Assembly (NCBI GenBank): GCA_022828595.1
Contig: JAKGHH010000005.1
Coordinates: forward strand, 62,801,655 to 62,865,654
Length of the DNA stretch: 64,000 nt
Direction of reading: 5' to 3'
Source: Nelumbo lutea
Taxonomy: Eukaryota; Streptophyta; Magnoliopsida; Proteales; Nelumbonaceae
In this document: positions 55,565-64,000 of the stretch, piece after piece
Layout: each line of letters opens with the position of its first letter
Numbering within the stretch: the stretch's first letter is position 1
Program-made: the position numbers and the translations under genes
Notes under the pieces: model-generated
Databases searched by the model: none
What the model saw: only the letters and a program-made list of their open reading frames with translations
What the model was told of the DNA's origin: nothing

Positions 55565-57769
55565 TAGGGGTGGCAATTTTTCACGCAACCCGTTGAACCC
55601 ACTCAGTCCACCCATTACCTAATTCACCTAATCCATCTATTTATTTGGCGGGTTGAAAATTGGTCGATCCTCATCGGGTCAATTTAAATGGATTGGGTTG
55701 TGGAGAACTATTGGGTTAATCACTAAAGATACAAGTATTAATTACTTAGTCATTTTTTAATTTTCTTCATTTGAATGAAAATAAATTATAATTAATGCAT
55801 TAATTTTCTATTAATTATTGACTAAAATTAGTGTTGCCTCGAATCAACACATTTCACCCAAATCTAGAGGTGTAAATCTAGCAATGCTACCTGCAACCCA
55901 ACACGAATTTGGACCGGCCTAGCATGGCACGGCATGACGGCATGCGGACCATGCCAGGCCTAGCACGATGGTCTGGGCCATGCTTGGCCAGGGGTTCTAG
56001 GCCCACGGCCCACATGCCGGCATGGCCCGTAGCTATATAGGGGGATTTTTTTATAGAAATACCCCCAAACAACTATAAACAACTATATAGGAGGGTATTT
56101 ATGTATTTTGGTTTTAGAGGGAAGAAAGAATGATACAAATGCCCCCCAACAGCTATATAACAACTAGTTTTGGGGACATTTTGGGTAAAATGATAAATAA
56201 CTTTACAATGACCAAAATATCCCTCCCAACAACTAAAAAATGACTTATTTTTAGGGTATTTTGGACAATTGAGATATTTGTAATTCCTATAAATAGCACT
56301 ACCCTCCACCATTCTCATCACACCAATTCAACAATTCATCTAAATAGTCCTATCCTCCACCATTTTCAATTCCTACAATGATCAAAGTTAAGAACAATAG
56401 GAGAAAATGATAATGTCAATATTTTTTGTATACTCAATAGTTGTATAGCATTTTTTTTTAAATTGTTGTAAATTTTATTTTAATTTTATTTAATTTATTT
56501 GACTTTTAAAAACATAATTTTTTATTTTAAATTTGTAACTATATTATATTTTTTATATTTTATTAATTCATTCTATTTTCCAATTTTAATATTTCATTCA
56601 TCTAACCATGATATTCTTTGTATCATGCGAATTTAAATGAAATAAAATTCTTTTTTTTTATTCCAATTTGTTATTCACTTTAGTCTTTGTTTCTTTGACT
56701 TTTTATTTGGTTAAATATTTTTTTCCATTTATTTGTTAGTTTTCCTATTTTTTTCAAATAGTTCCGAAAGGAAGTTATATATTTTAGTTTTACTTAGAAA
56801 AGAAATAAAAAAATAAAAAATGACAAGAAAACAAAAAAAAAGCAAAAAAAAAAAAACCAATATGACCTAGCTTGGCATGGCCCAGGCCTGCACAGGCTTG
56901 GGCCATGGGTTGTGCCAGGCTAACCACCCAAATTATCCCTAGGGAGGGCGACATAGCCCAAGATAGTCCGCGAGCCGCAGGCCTGGCACAACCCGTTTTA
57001 GACCTCTACCCAAATCGATGTAAATTCAAATAAATCTGACCCGAGTATGGAACAGTTCAAATCAGTCTAAATCTGAATAGACCCGATCACCTCGGTTCAG
57101 TTTATTTGGGTCGACCACCCCAGCCCGAACCCAACCAGATCCATATTTGTGTCAACCTCGAACCTGAAATGGACCTGACCTAGTCTTGATCCGAGATCTG
57201 GCCCGATTTTTTTGGCCCTTAGTTCGGTCCAACCATCCCAACCCGTATCCACATAACTTGGTCCGAATCTACACCAACTTGGATTGATTCCATTGACCCG
57301 CTTCAGACTAGTTGGTTTGGTCCCTAACTCGTGCACAACCTGATAAGGGTTGTTCAAGTCAATCCGCCACTAATTGAACCGGTTTGATCCAATCTAATCA
57401 GACTAATCCGAATCTAAACGGTTCAACCACTTGATGTGATTAGCTCGAAGACAATCTAAATAGATAATTCAAATTATTTGTCTGACCGGTTTGAACCAAG
57501 TAATTCGGTCAAACCCAAAACTCAAACATAATTAAATGGTTTCACCACTTGTGTAAAAATAATATACATATAATATAATTTGAGCCTTCGCTACTTATGT
57601 AAATAATAACTACTATTAGCACTAAACTATAACTAATTTATTTATCAAATGAGAATTATTTTTTTATTTTAAATACATAAATATTAAATTAATGGGTTTG
57701 AGCGGATTGAATTGATGATTTGGGTTGAGGTTCAAACCCAATCCAACCAGCCCGCAATTGCCACAGGTA
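55565..57769. mobile_element. Possible older hAT-type element enclosing another
   Basis: The left end TAGGGGTGGCAATTTTTC and the inverted right part (GCAATTGCCAC near 57754-57764) look like eroded terminal repeats. The last bases at the right do not match, and no target duplication is clear. The interior outside the nested copy is rich in AACCC, GGGTT, CCGATC and GACCC words on both sides. Confidence 0.4.
55865..57008. mobile_element. Nested hAT-type non-autonomous element, 1144 bp
   Basis: The ends TAGAGGTGTAAA and (inverted) TTTTAGACCTCTA are flanked by a perfect 8-bp duplication CCCAAATC (55857-55864 and 57009-57016). Both subterminal regions are GC-rich with repeated GGCATGG, GGCCTGGC and GGGCCATG words in opposite orientation. 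The centre is very AT-rich. No transposase is encoded. Confidence 0.82.
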
Positions 57770-59788
57770 ACATGAAATTCAAACCAACTTTATCAAACGT
57801 TTTTTTTTTTTTTTTTCTACTCCGTATACCAACGCACACTTGTTAGGCTGTATGCAATTTACAGCATGCAGCACTTAATTTACAGCTTGTTTGCAATGAA
57901 ACAAGTGTCTATGTTCCAAGGTTTTAAACTGTTTTGGGGTTTAAAAAATTAAAAATTTTAATAAATAATTAAAATAAAAAAATAGCTAAAAATTATTGTC
58001 TGATAACTCGGGTCAATAGATTGCTAACCAAAATTAATGATTTTTTGCCTAAGCACAGTTTTAGGATAAAATGAAACCGTTCCATGGCAACAGGTCCGTC
58101 CCGGTTTTTATTATACTAGTTCGCCTCTATTCGGCACCCTACCTTTATTTAATTAATATTGATCACAGTTATTGGGTATTGGAAGGAGTATATTGAATAG
58201 AGGTAGGGGCGGCACCCTACCTTCATGTCATTTTTTTTGGATAAATTACAAAGATTCCCGTTTGTGATAATAAAAACCCCTCTGTATTTTGTTTTGCGAC
58301 AAAGACCCTCCCTATATTATGACTTAAAACAAAAACCCCATTTCATTAATTTTCCATTGAAATCCCTTGTTACAATAATTTTTAATTCTTATATTATCTT
58401 TGTAATAACTATTGGAACAAAGAAAAACACTGTTCATCTTCTCTTACCTCAATACACAAACAGCAATAATGGTAATCCCTTTTACTTCAGATTTCTTCAC
58501 ACATCTCTCTCCCTGCCGATCTCTCTTCTTCCCCTTCCCCTTTCTTCATGTCATTTGGGATGAATAATCTGACGATGTCAAATTTCAATTCTCCCTCTGG
58601 CTGTCGGTCTAAACAAGCCCATTTTAGATTTATAGGGCTGAAGCACTCAGCTACTCTCGTGAGTTTGTATACAAAGTATCTTCTGCTCTTTCTACAACTA
58701 CTAAAAAATTTAAATTGGATTCCCCATCCCGACTATCCAATCTAATTCAAGACTCGGTCAGTAGACACTACGCATATATTCAAACTTATGTTTCCGCTCC
58801 TCAGCCCAAGATTTTTATTTGGACTTTTGTATATCAAATACAAAACGGTGGTGACCAAATGATTCCAGTTTGAGGAATGGGAATCGGAATTGGAATAAGC
58901 TATTTTGATTCCAACTGTTTGGTTGGCTCAAATCAAAATCTTATTCCCATTTCTACTGGAGTGGCATTTTATCATTTGAGGGAATGATCATTTTCTGTCT
59001 TTTCTTTAGGAATAAAATCCTATTTCTGCTAATTACTATTCCTATTTTCATTTCTGTCTAAATCAAACTGACAATGGGATTGGACTATTCCAGTTTCAAT
59101 TTTAAAGGATTTTGATTCCAATTCTGGCTGTAAACCAAACAGACTCTTAGGGGTATGAACCCAATATCCTAATTACCAAATGCAAGCACCAACATAACCA
59201 AAGAATAAGAAATCAGGTTGATCCCATACAACAAACAAGAAGAAAATGAAAAAATCTATAATGTGGGAAAGATATGATATGAAAAAAATTTTGACCAACC
59301 AAAACCCACCCATAAATTTTGATAAATAAAACCTGATTTCGTACCACTTTATTGATTCCAGTTAATTGGCCAAATATTTTCAGATATGGATATCTTTTAA
59401 TTTCCAAATCATAAACGAAAATCTACTTTACAGTCTGTATAGCTCACATTTTTCCTTTTACCAAGAAAACATTATTTTTGATTGGATGTCTCAGCATCTA
59501 ATCGAGCACTATCAGGTCCTGAGAGTTGGTGAGATAAATCATCCCGGACTGCTAACAATTTTCGGCAACTGTTAATCGCAATCTAACTTGGGTAACTCAT
59601 AATGTATGGTACAATACCCTCCTCTACCATGTATTAATTCCACTACAATTCTTAATACGAAAGGAGAGAGGTTATCCTGCATAAAACAAGATGCACGGAT
59701 TTATCAACATCAAAACAAAAAGTAACCATTAAGATTTTGCAGTATTAAAGACGGAAAAGAATTTATTGAATTAATGATGTTTGTATTG
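57770..59788. other. Spacer with a possible MITE
   Basis: Sequence at 58914-59145 has CTGTTTGGTT near its left and AACCAAACAG near its right with ATCAAAATC and GATTTTGAT inside, suggesting a small inverted-repeat element; ends and target duplication are unclear. From about 59150 the spacer resembles the SAUR spacers at 43600 and 62600. No gene is seen. Confidence 0.4.
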
Positions 59789-59803
59789 GGGAGATTTACT
59801 CCC
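59789..59803 (-). promoter_or_regulatory. Conserved 3' hairpin of minus-strand SAUR
   Basis: The GGGAG-ATTTA-CTCCC hairpin stands about 290 bases after the stop of the SAUR at 60387, in the same flanks as at 44290 and 63005. Confidence 0.45.
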
Positions 59804-60093
59804 TGGTCGTGTAAAAATGTAAATTTATACATTGGAGTGTACAAAAGTAAATTTATATATCAATGTTAATGTTCTTCCCCTGCAGCTTTGAGCACGATCT
59901 CCCCCGCTCGCTGTAAAACTGAAGTATTCAGCTTTTGAATGTGTTCTCTTCCCACTTGCTTGATATCATCGTGGTTCAAACCTCTGATTTGGCGATGTTG
60001 TAGCTAGGCACAGAATGCTAACTGAACTGCAGATTCATTTTTCTTGATTGGCCTCTTTAATGTGAGGTTCTTGCATTTCCCTCTTTTCATTAG

Positions 60094-60387
60094 CTAGCCA
60101 CTCAAACGAGAGGTAAGGTCGAGAAATTGATCTTCTTTGCAAGGAATTGTAAGACCACCCATTGGATGGTGGAATCCAAACTCTTCCTCTGCCTGGCCTA
60201 ACAAATCTTGGAAGGAAGGGTGGCTCAAGTAGGATATTGGAACAACGAACCTCTTCTTTTGGGTCTGCATGTCACCAACGTAGACTGCTACATGACCCTT
60301 TGGAACATTAGCGGTTGATGTAGAAGGCAAAAGAGAACGTCGGAGAAGGGCTTTTGCATGAACTATCCCAGGCAATCGGATACCCAT
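60094..60387 (-). CDS. SAUR: SAUR family protein, 97 aa
   Basis: This is an intact intronless [30 protein letters not shown], then from residue 28 [54 protein letters not shown] and LTSRLSG. The VGDMQTQKK insert of two residues relative to VGEAQKK resembles the insert in 61471 (VGEAQSQKK). The start is the first ATG of the frame and the family start. A minus-strand TATA box (TATATATC) lies at 60464-60471. It is divergent to 61471 and a close paralogue of 44950 and of the dead copy at 63644. The family role is expected. Confidence 0.95.
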   Translation of the reverse strand: MGIRLPGIVHAKALLRRSLLPSTSTANVPKGHVAVYVGDMQTQKKRFVVPISYLSHPSFQDLLGQAEEEFGFHHPMGGLTIPCKEDQFLDLTSRLSG

Positions 60388-60463
60388 CTCTTCTGAAAAG
60401 TGCAGAGGTGAAGGCTAGACTATGGAAAGATGGTGGTACTTTTCTTTCAGAGTGTGGGTAGAG

Positions 60464-60471
60464 ATATATAG
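60464..60471 (-). promoter_or_regulatory. TATA box of SAUR at 60387
   Basis: The minus strand reads CTATATATCTCTACCCAC, about 80 bases upstream. It is preceded by a CT run and followed by ACCCAC as at 45083. Confidence 0.55.
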
Positions 60472-61262
60472 AGAGAGGGAGCTGTAGATAGATAGTATGT
60501 GGCCCGACATCACTCATCAAATGAACAAGTGGTTAGAGGGTCTTGTCTTTTAACTACTTGTCAAAGATTTTTGGATAGAGCAAACATATTGTATCTACAA
60601 ATTAAATTGCCATCGGCACATCACAATGGACTGCAAATCCCTTTAGAGATAAGGATTTGAGTAAACATTGAGATAAGGAGTGGCTGGCAAGTGGGTCTGT
60701 TGTCTGTTGAAGGAGGGACTAGCATATATCGTCAAGGATGATCACTTGGCCTTGTTGGAGATCCGTCTTATCAATAACTGCAACGGTTTCTCTACTGTTG
60801 TTGACATGTCTTTCACACCGATCCATTACCCATTGTACAGGGAGGGGCATGCACCAACACCGGCCAAGTGGTGACTAGCTAGCTAGCTAAAAGCATACAC
60901 TTGACTCAGTCAGCAACTCACACGTTACGTACAGATTACAACAAAACTTGTAAAGGCCAGAATGGGTGCATGATATATACCAGGCAGAGGCAGTAGGGCC
61001 CAGAATTAATTTCCAGTCATGTATTTGTTGCAACTTACAATCAAGGGGCGCCTGCTTATTAATTAATTCCTTCCTCAAGGTCAAGGTCAAGTTGGGTTAT
61101 GTAGACAAGACACTAGGGCTGTTTCCCAAGTGATTGGGCATTGTGATCTATTTTCGTCCTCTCACTCTACATTTCTACAGACATGATTGGGCATTCCTTA
61201 ATGTCCCTATCTAGACCTAATTAACTAAAATATATAAAGGGCAATGGATCTGGAGGCAAACC
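60472..61262. other. Divergent intergenic region
   Basis: It holds a degenerate CATGTGA-type word (minus GGCCAAGTGA at 60742-60751) and, from about 61035, sequence similar to 42205-42395. No gene is seen. Confidence 0.45.
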
Positions 61263-61281
61263 CATGTGAACCTTCATGACT
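61263..61281 (+). promoter_or_regulatory. Conserved SAUR upstream module
   Basis: CATGTGAACCTTCATGACT is preceded by ATCTGGAGGCAA as at 42396. It is followed by CATGTCCC where the 42396 copy has TGTGTCTC, so the auxin-response core is not kept. It lies 190-208 bases before the ATG. Confidence 0.6.
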
Positions 61282-61329
61282 CATGTCCCTAATCAAAGCT
61301 CAACCAATTGATCTGGAGGCAAAACCATG

Positions 61330-61343
61330 TATATATATAAATA
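61330..61343 (+). promoter_or_regulatory. TATA box of SAUR at 61471
   Basis: TATATATATAAATA lies about 130 bases before the start codon. Confidence 0.65.
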
Positions 61344-61470
61344 CAAGTTTGGTATACCATCTCACCTTCCAATTCCTCACAAATTGCAACCTAGCTATTA
61401 GCTCTATTCTTAAAAGTTTGTTCTTAGATCTGCAAACACTTTCTGACTTCACCGTACGTACGTAGAAGCC

Positions 61471-61788
61471 ATGGGTATCCGTTTGCCTACTGCTTTGTCT
61501 CATGCTAAGATGACTCTTCGACCTTCTTTCCTCCTGACTCTAAACCAATCTAGTTCATCAGCAACCTTGGATGTCCCAAAAGGCCACTTGGCCGTTTATG
61601 TGGGAGAGGCTCAGAGTCAGAAGAAGCGATTTGTGGTTCCGATATCATATTTGAACCATCCTTCCTTCCAAGATTTGTTAAGTCAGGTCGAAGAAGACTT
61701 CGGATTCGATCATCCAATGGGTGCTCTCACCATCCCCTGCAAAGAGGATGCCTTCCTTCATCTCACATCTTCATTGAATAGTTTATGA
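61471..61788 (+). CDS. SAUR: SAUR family protein, 105 aa
   Basis: This is an intact intronless [38 protein letters not shown], then from residue 35 [54 protein letters not shown] and LTSSLNSL. Differences from its paralogue at 42610 include a longer Ser-rich lead, a two-residue insert after VGEA, EEDFGF for EEEFGF and MGAL for MGGL. The promoter and upstream 250 bases are duplicated with 42610. An array of ATAGATT words follows the stop. It is convergent with the dead copy at 63644. The family role is expected. Confidence 0.95.
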   Translation: MGIRLPTALSHAKMTLRPSFLLTLNQSSSSATLDVPKGHLAVYVGEAQSQKKRFVVPISYLNHPSFQDLLSQVEEDFGFDHPMGALTIPCKEDAFLHLTSSLNSL

Positions 61789-61819
61789 TTAGAAAATGAT
61801 GAAATCTTGTATAGTGTAA

Positions 61820-61951
61820 ATAGATTTTTGCGGAAGATCTAGTGGAGGAGGGAAAAGAAGCTCCTTATCTCAAACATTTTTGATTGACATAATTCTATAT
61901 AGTGTAAATAGATTGTATAGTGTAAATAGATTTGTATAGTGTAAATAGATT
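61820..61951 (+). repeat. ATAGATT array behind SAUR 61471
   Basis: TGTATAGTGTAAATAGATT or close variants occur with ATAGATT at 61820, 61908, 61926 and 61945; the last three are spaced 18-19 bases. ATAGATT and GTA are the conserved blocks of the DST instability element known from SAUR 3' untranslated regions, so the array may affect mRNA stability. That link is inference. Confidence 0.65.
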
Positions 61952-62022
61952 TTTTTGACCAATATCTTTTTGAGTTGAAAATTGTTTTTGTTCAAACATT
62001 TTTGATTGACATAATTCTATAT
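61871..62022 (+). repeat. 30-bp direct repeat flanking the ATAGATT array
   Basis: A 30-base sequence beginning CAAACATTTTTGATTGACAT and ending AATTCTATAT occurs at 61871-61900 and again at 61993-62022. The copies are 122 bases apart and enclose most of the array, suggesting a local duplication. Confidence 0.8.
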
Positions 62023-63004
62023 TCCATCTCTCCAAGTTAAATCTTTGATTGCATACCAAAAAGGTGTATATGGCACTTAAAAACTTTATAACCAATTAAT
62101 ACACTGGTATCCATTCAAATTCACATGGGTATCATATCGACTAAAGCTTTTACAGCTACCATATCTTTCCAGTATCATAGAAATTACCAAATAAAAAGTA
62201 AAAAACAAGTATACAAACAAGATCATCAGGTCTAGACCCACCATTTACGGTATACAAACATCATGTCTGAAATGTGCGACTATAAATCACGTTGGAAGCT
62301 TTGTTCGTATGAGATATAGACAGACCCACAATTTACAATATGCAGTGCTCAATTTACAAAATTTATTTGCAAGGAAACAGGTGTCTGATCAGAACTAAGG
62401 TCATATCGTTCGACATTTTGATTATACCCACTCTCCCTACTAATCCTGCAACTATTCAAGTTGACTTTCTATATTTGTATAATTTTGCAAATTAAATTCA
62501 AAATTCATGGTGACTGAATGGTTTCCTCATTGAAGAATAATTCCCCTTGATAGGATCTATTATTGGATTAGCTATTGCGTCCAATAAATCAACTGATAAT
62601 TGAGGGCTTCAGCAAATTGATCCTTTTTATGTTGCATGTGTATGCAACACCTATATGGTTAGGTAATTGGGGTTGGGTTACTTGGATCTCAAACCATTTT
62701 AGGGGAAACATGAATTATTCCAAGCAAGAACAATAAATTTATTAAAAAGAACTACTGTACTCCAGAATTTAAGGGAGATAAGCTAACCCCAGACTATTTT
62801 CTTCAACTGTTGGGTCACAATTTTCAACAGTACTGTTAATTGCAACCAATACCCATAATCTATCCTATGATAACACTCCTCTATCTTGTATTAATAATTC
62901 GGCCACTAATTCTTTACATCAAAATAGAAAGGTATCCATGAATGAAACAAAATGGTTTGATCAACAAAAGATGAAGAGGAATTTATTGAAAGATGTTTGT
63001 ATTG
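62023..63004. other. Duplicated spacer between convergent SAURs
   Basis: It carries no gene. It resembles 43080-44289 in order and in words such as CCATATCTTTC and TTTGATCAACAAAAG. Confidence 0.5.
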
Positions 63005-63019
63005 GGGAGATTTACTCCC
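63005..63019 (-). promoter_or_regulatory. Conserved 3' hairpin of minus-strand SAUR
   Basis: The GGGAG-ATTTA-CTCCC hairpin lies about 335 bases after the stop of the SAUR copy at 63644. Confidence 0.45.
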
Positions 63020-63353
63020 TGGTCATGTACAAAAGTAAATTTATATATGCATTGGAGTGGCAAAGCAGATGCTTTGCAAATTGATTTCCATGTTAATGTG
63101 TTTTTCCTTGAGGCTGCAACTTTGAGCACAATCTTCCCATTTGCTGTAAAACCAGAGAAAGTTTAAACGAAAGTCCTTTCTCCATTCAGCAGCTTTGAAT
63201 ATATTGTCTTCTTACTTGTAAGAAATGCGGTTTAAACTTGCGATCTGGCGATGTTGCAGAAGAGAATGTCAACCAAGATGCAGATCTGTTAATTCTCTTG
63301 ATTGACCTCTTCAATTGATTTCAGGCTCCTGCATTCCGCTCCTCTCATGATCA

Positions 63354-63644
63354 CTAGCCACACAAACGAGAAGCTAGGTCGAGAAATTGATCTTCTTTGC
63401 AAGGAATTGTAAGACCACCCATTGGATGGTTGAACCCAAACTCCTCCTCTGCCTGACCTAATAAATCTTGGAAGGAAGGGTTGGTTAAGAAAGATATGGG
63501 AACAATGAACCTCTTCTTTTGAGCCTGATCACCAACGTAAATTGCAAAATGGCCCTTGGGAACATTAACGGTTGGTGCAGAAGGTAAGAGAGAACGTCGG
63601 AGAAGGGCTTTTGCTTGAACCATTCCAGGCAATCAGATACCCAT
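63354..63644 (-). pseudogene. SAUR copy with TGA at codon 4 and LTR at its 5' end
   Basis: The ATG at 63644 reads MGI, then TGA at 63633-63635 where relatives have CGA (Arg), then [76 protein letters not shown] and SRLCG with no further lesion. An internal ATG at 63632 would restart only four codons on and give a 92-residue protein with a complete SAUR domain. An LTR begins at 63651, six bases before the ATG, so the native promoter and leader are displaced. It is probably dead unless driven by the LTR. It is the closest relative of 60387. Confidence 0.82.
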
Positions 63645-63650
63645 GGTTTT

Positions 63651-64000
63651 TGATGGAGCGTAATCCGGTCAGTTTTATCTATCAATGATCTTGCCTTTGA
63701 TTGGAGCAAAAGGTTTCTGAAAAGGGGAAAAAAGCGAATAGTCTCCGGAGAGGAACCCGGTGATAGTGCTCCGAAGCTCAAGTTAATATCTTCTCAAAGG
63801 CAAGATAAAAAACCAGATGGCGCAAAATTATCGCATACCTCCTTCTTGGGGGGAAGAGAGCCTTTTATAACCACTTCGCACATTCACTCCCAAGCTCCTG
63901 TCAGGTCGGGTATCATTACCTCTGCACTTCTGTCAGTTCGGGTGCTATCACCTCTGCTGGGGCAGGCAACCGCCACTGCTCTCTTTGTCGGAGCCGTCTC
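63651..64000 (-). repeat. LTR of a Tat-type element, cut by window end
   Basis: TGATGGAGCGTAATCCGG matches the LTR start of elements A and B and follows the A type closely, including the minus-strand TATA box at 63862-63870. Whether it is a solo LTR or the edge of a whole element cannot be seen. It has the same orientation as A, B and C. Confidence 0.9.

Overview
The window is nuclear DNA of a flowering plant. It holds an array of intronless SAUR (small auxin-up RNA) genes in AT-rich sequence, invaded by GC-richer Ty3/Gypsy LTR retrotransposons of the dual-RNase-H (Tat-like) type and by hAT-, Harbinger- and RTE-type repeats. I see no bacterial-style genes and cannot name the species.

SAUR array. 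Six genes look intact: plus strand at 7825, 12092, 28384, 42610 and 61471, minus strand at 44950 (a start inferred inside a longer frame) and 60387, of which 44950 and 60387 are the minus-strand pair (seven in all counting both strands). Eight more copies are broken: 3270 (frameshift), 14777 (one in-frame TAG), 20232, 20831 and 24882 (decayed), 26961 (several lesions), 40675 (one frameshift in a homopolymer) and 63644 (TGA at codon 4, with an LTR six bases upstream). All encode the core VPKGH-x-(A/V)VYVGE ... RF(V/I)(V/I)P(I/V)SYL ... EEEFGF ... P(M)GGL-IPC typical of auxin-induced 10A5/15A-like proteins, which by family knowledge inhibit PP2C-D phosphatases and so activate plasma-membrane proton pumps during cell expansion. 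From 26 kb on, genes follow a repeated minus/plus/minus pattern (26.9-28.4 kb; 40.4-42.6-44.9 kb; 60.1-61.5-63.6 kb) with similar spacers, indicating block duplication.

Layout. 1-19 kb: plus-strand SAURs separated by AT-rich spacers, an RNase-H-like relic, a 723-bp hAT-type element, a tRNA-derived pseudogene, a 119-bp Harbinger-type MITE and a 304-bp hAT-type repeat. 19.5-25 kb: RTE LINE relic, three dead SAURs, and a Tat-type fragment in which an LTR lies between a primer-binding-like site and a polypurine tract. 26-29.6 kb: dead SAUR, MITE, intact SAUR. 29686-39760: a full-length Tat-type element (A) on the minus strand with 706/709-bp LTRs, a 5-bp AGTAT target duplication, decayed gag-pol, and a plus-strand antisense gene with its own TATA box and at least one canonical intron. 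40-45.3 kb: SAUR block. 45.6-47.4 kb: an 18-unit ATT microsatellite and a 1.3-kb AT-rich imperfect repeat. 47391-53986: two related partial elements (C and B) joined by deletion; the LTR of B carries six 38-40 bp hairpin-forming repeats. 55.6-57.8 kb: nested hAT-type elements, the inner with a perfect 8-bp target duplication. 60-63.65 kb: SAUR block, cut by an LTR that runs off the window end.

The most interesting signals are the spliced antisense gene of the Tat elements, the upstream CATGTGA module and downstream GGGAG/CTCCC hairpin conserved among SAUR copies, the ATAGATT array behind the SAUR at 61471, and the hairpin repeat array in one LTR.
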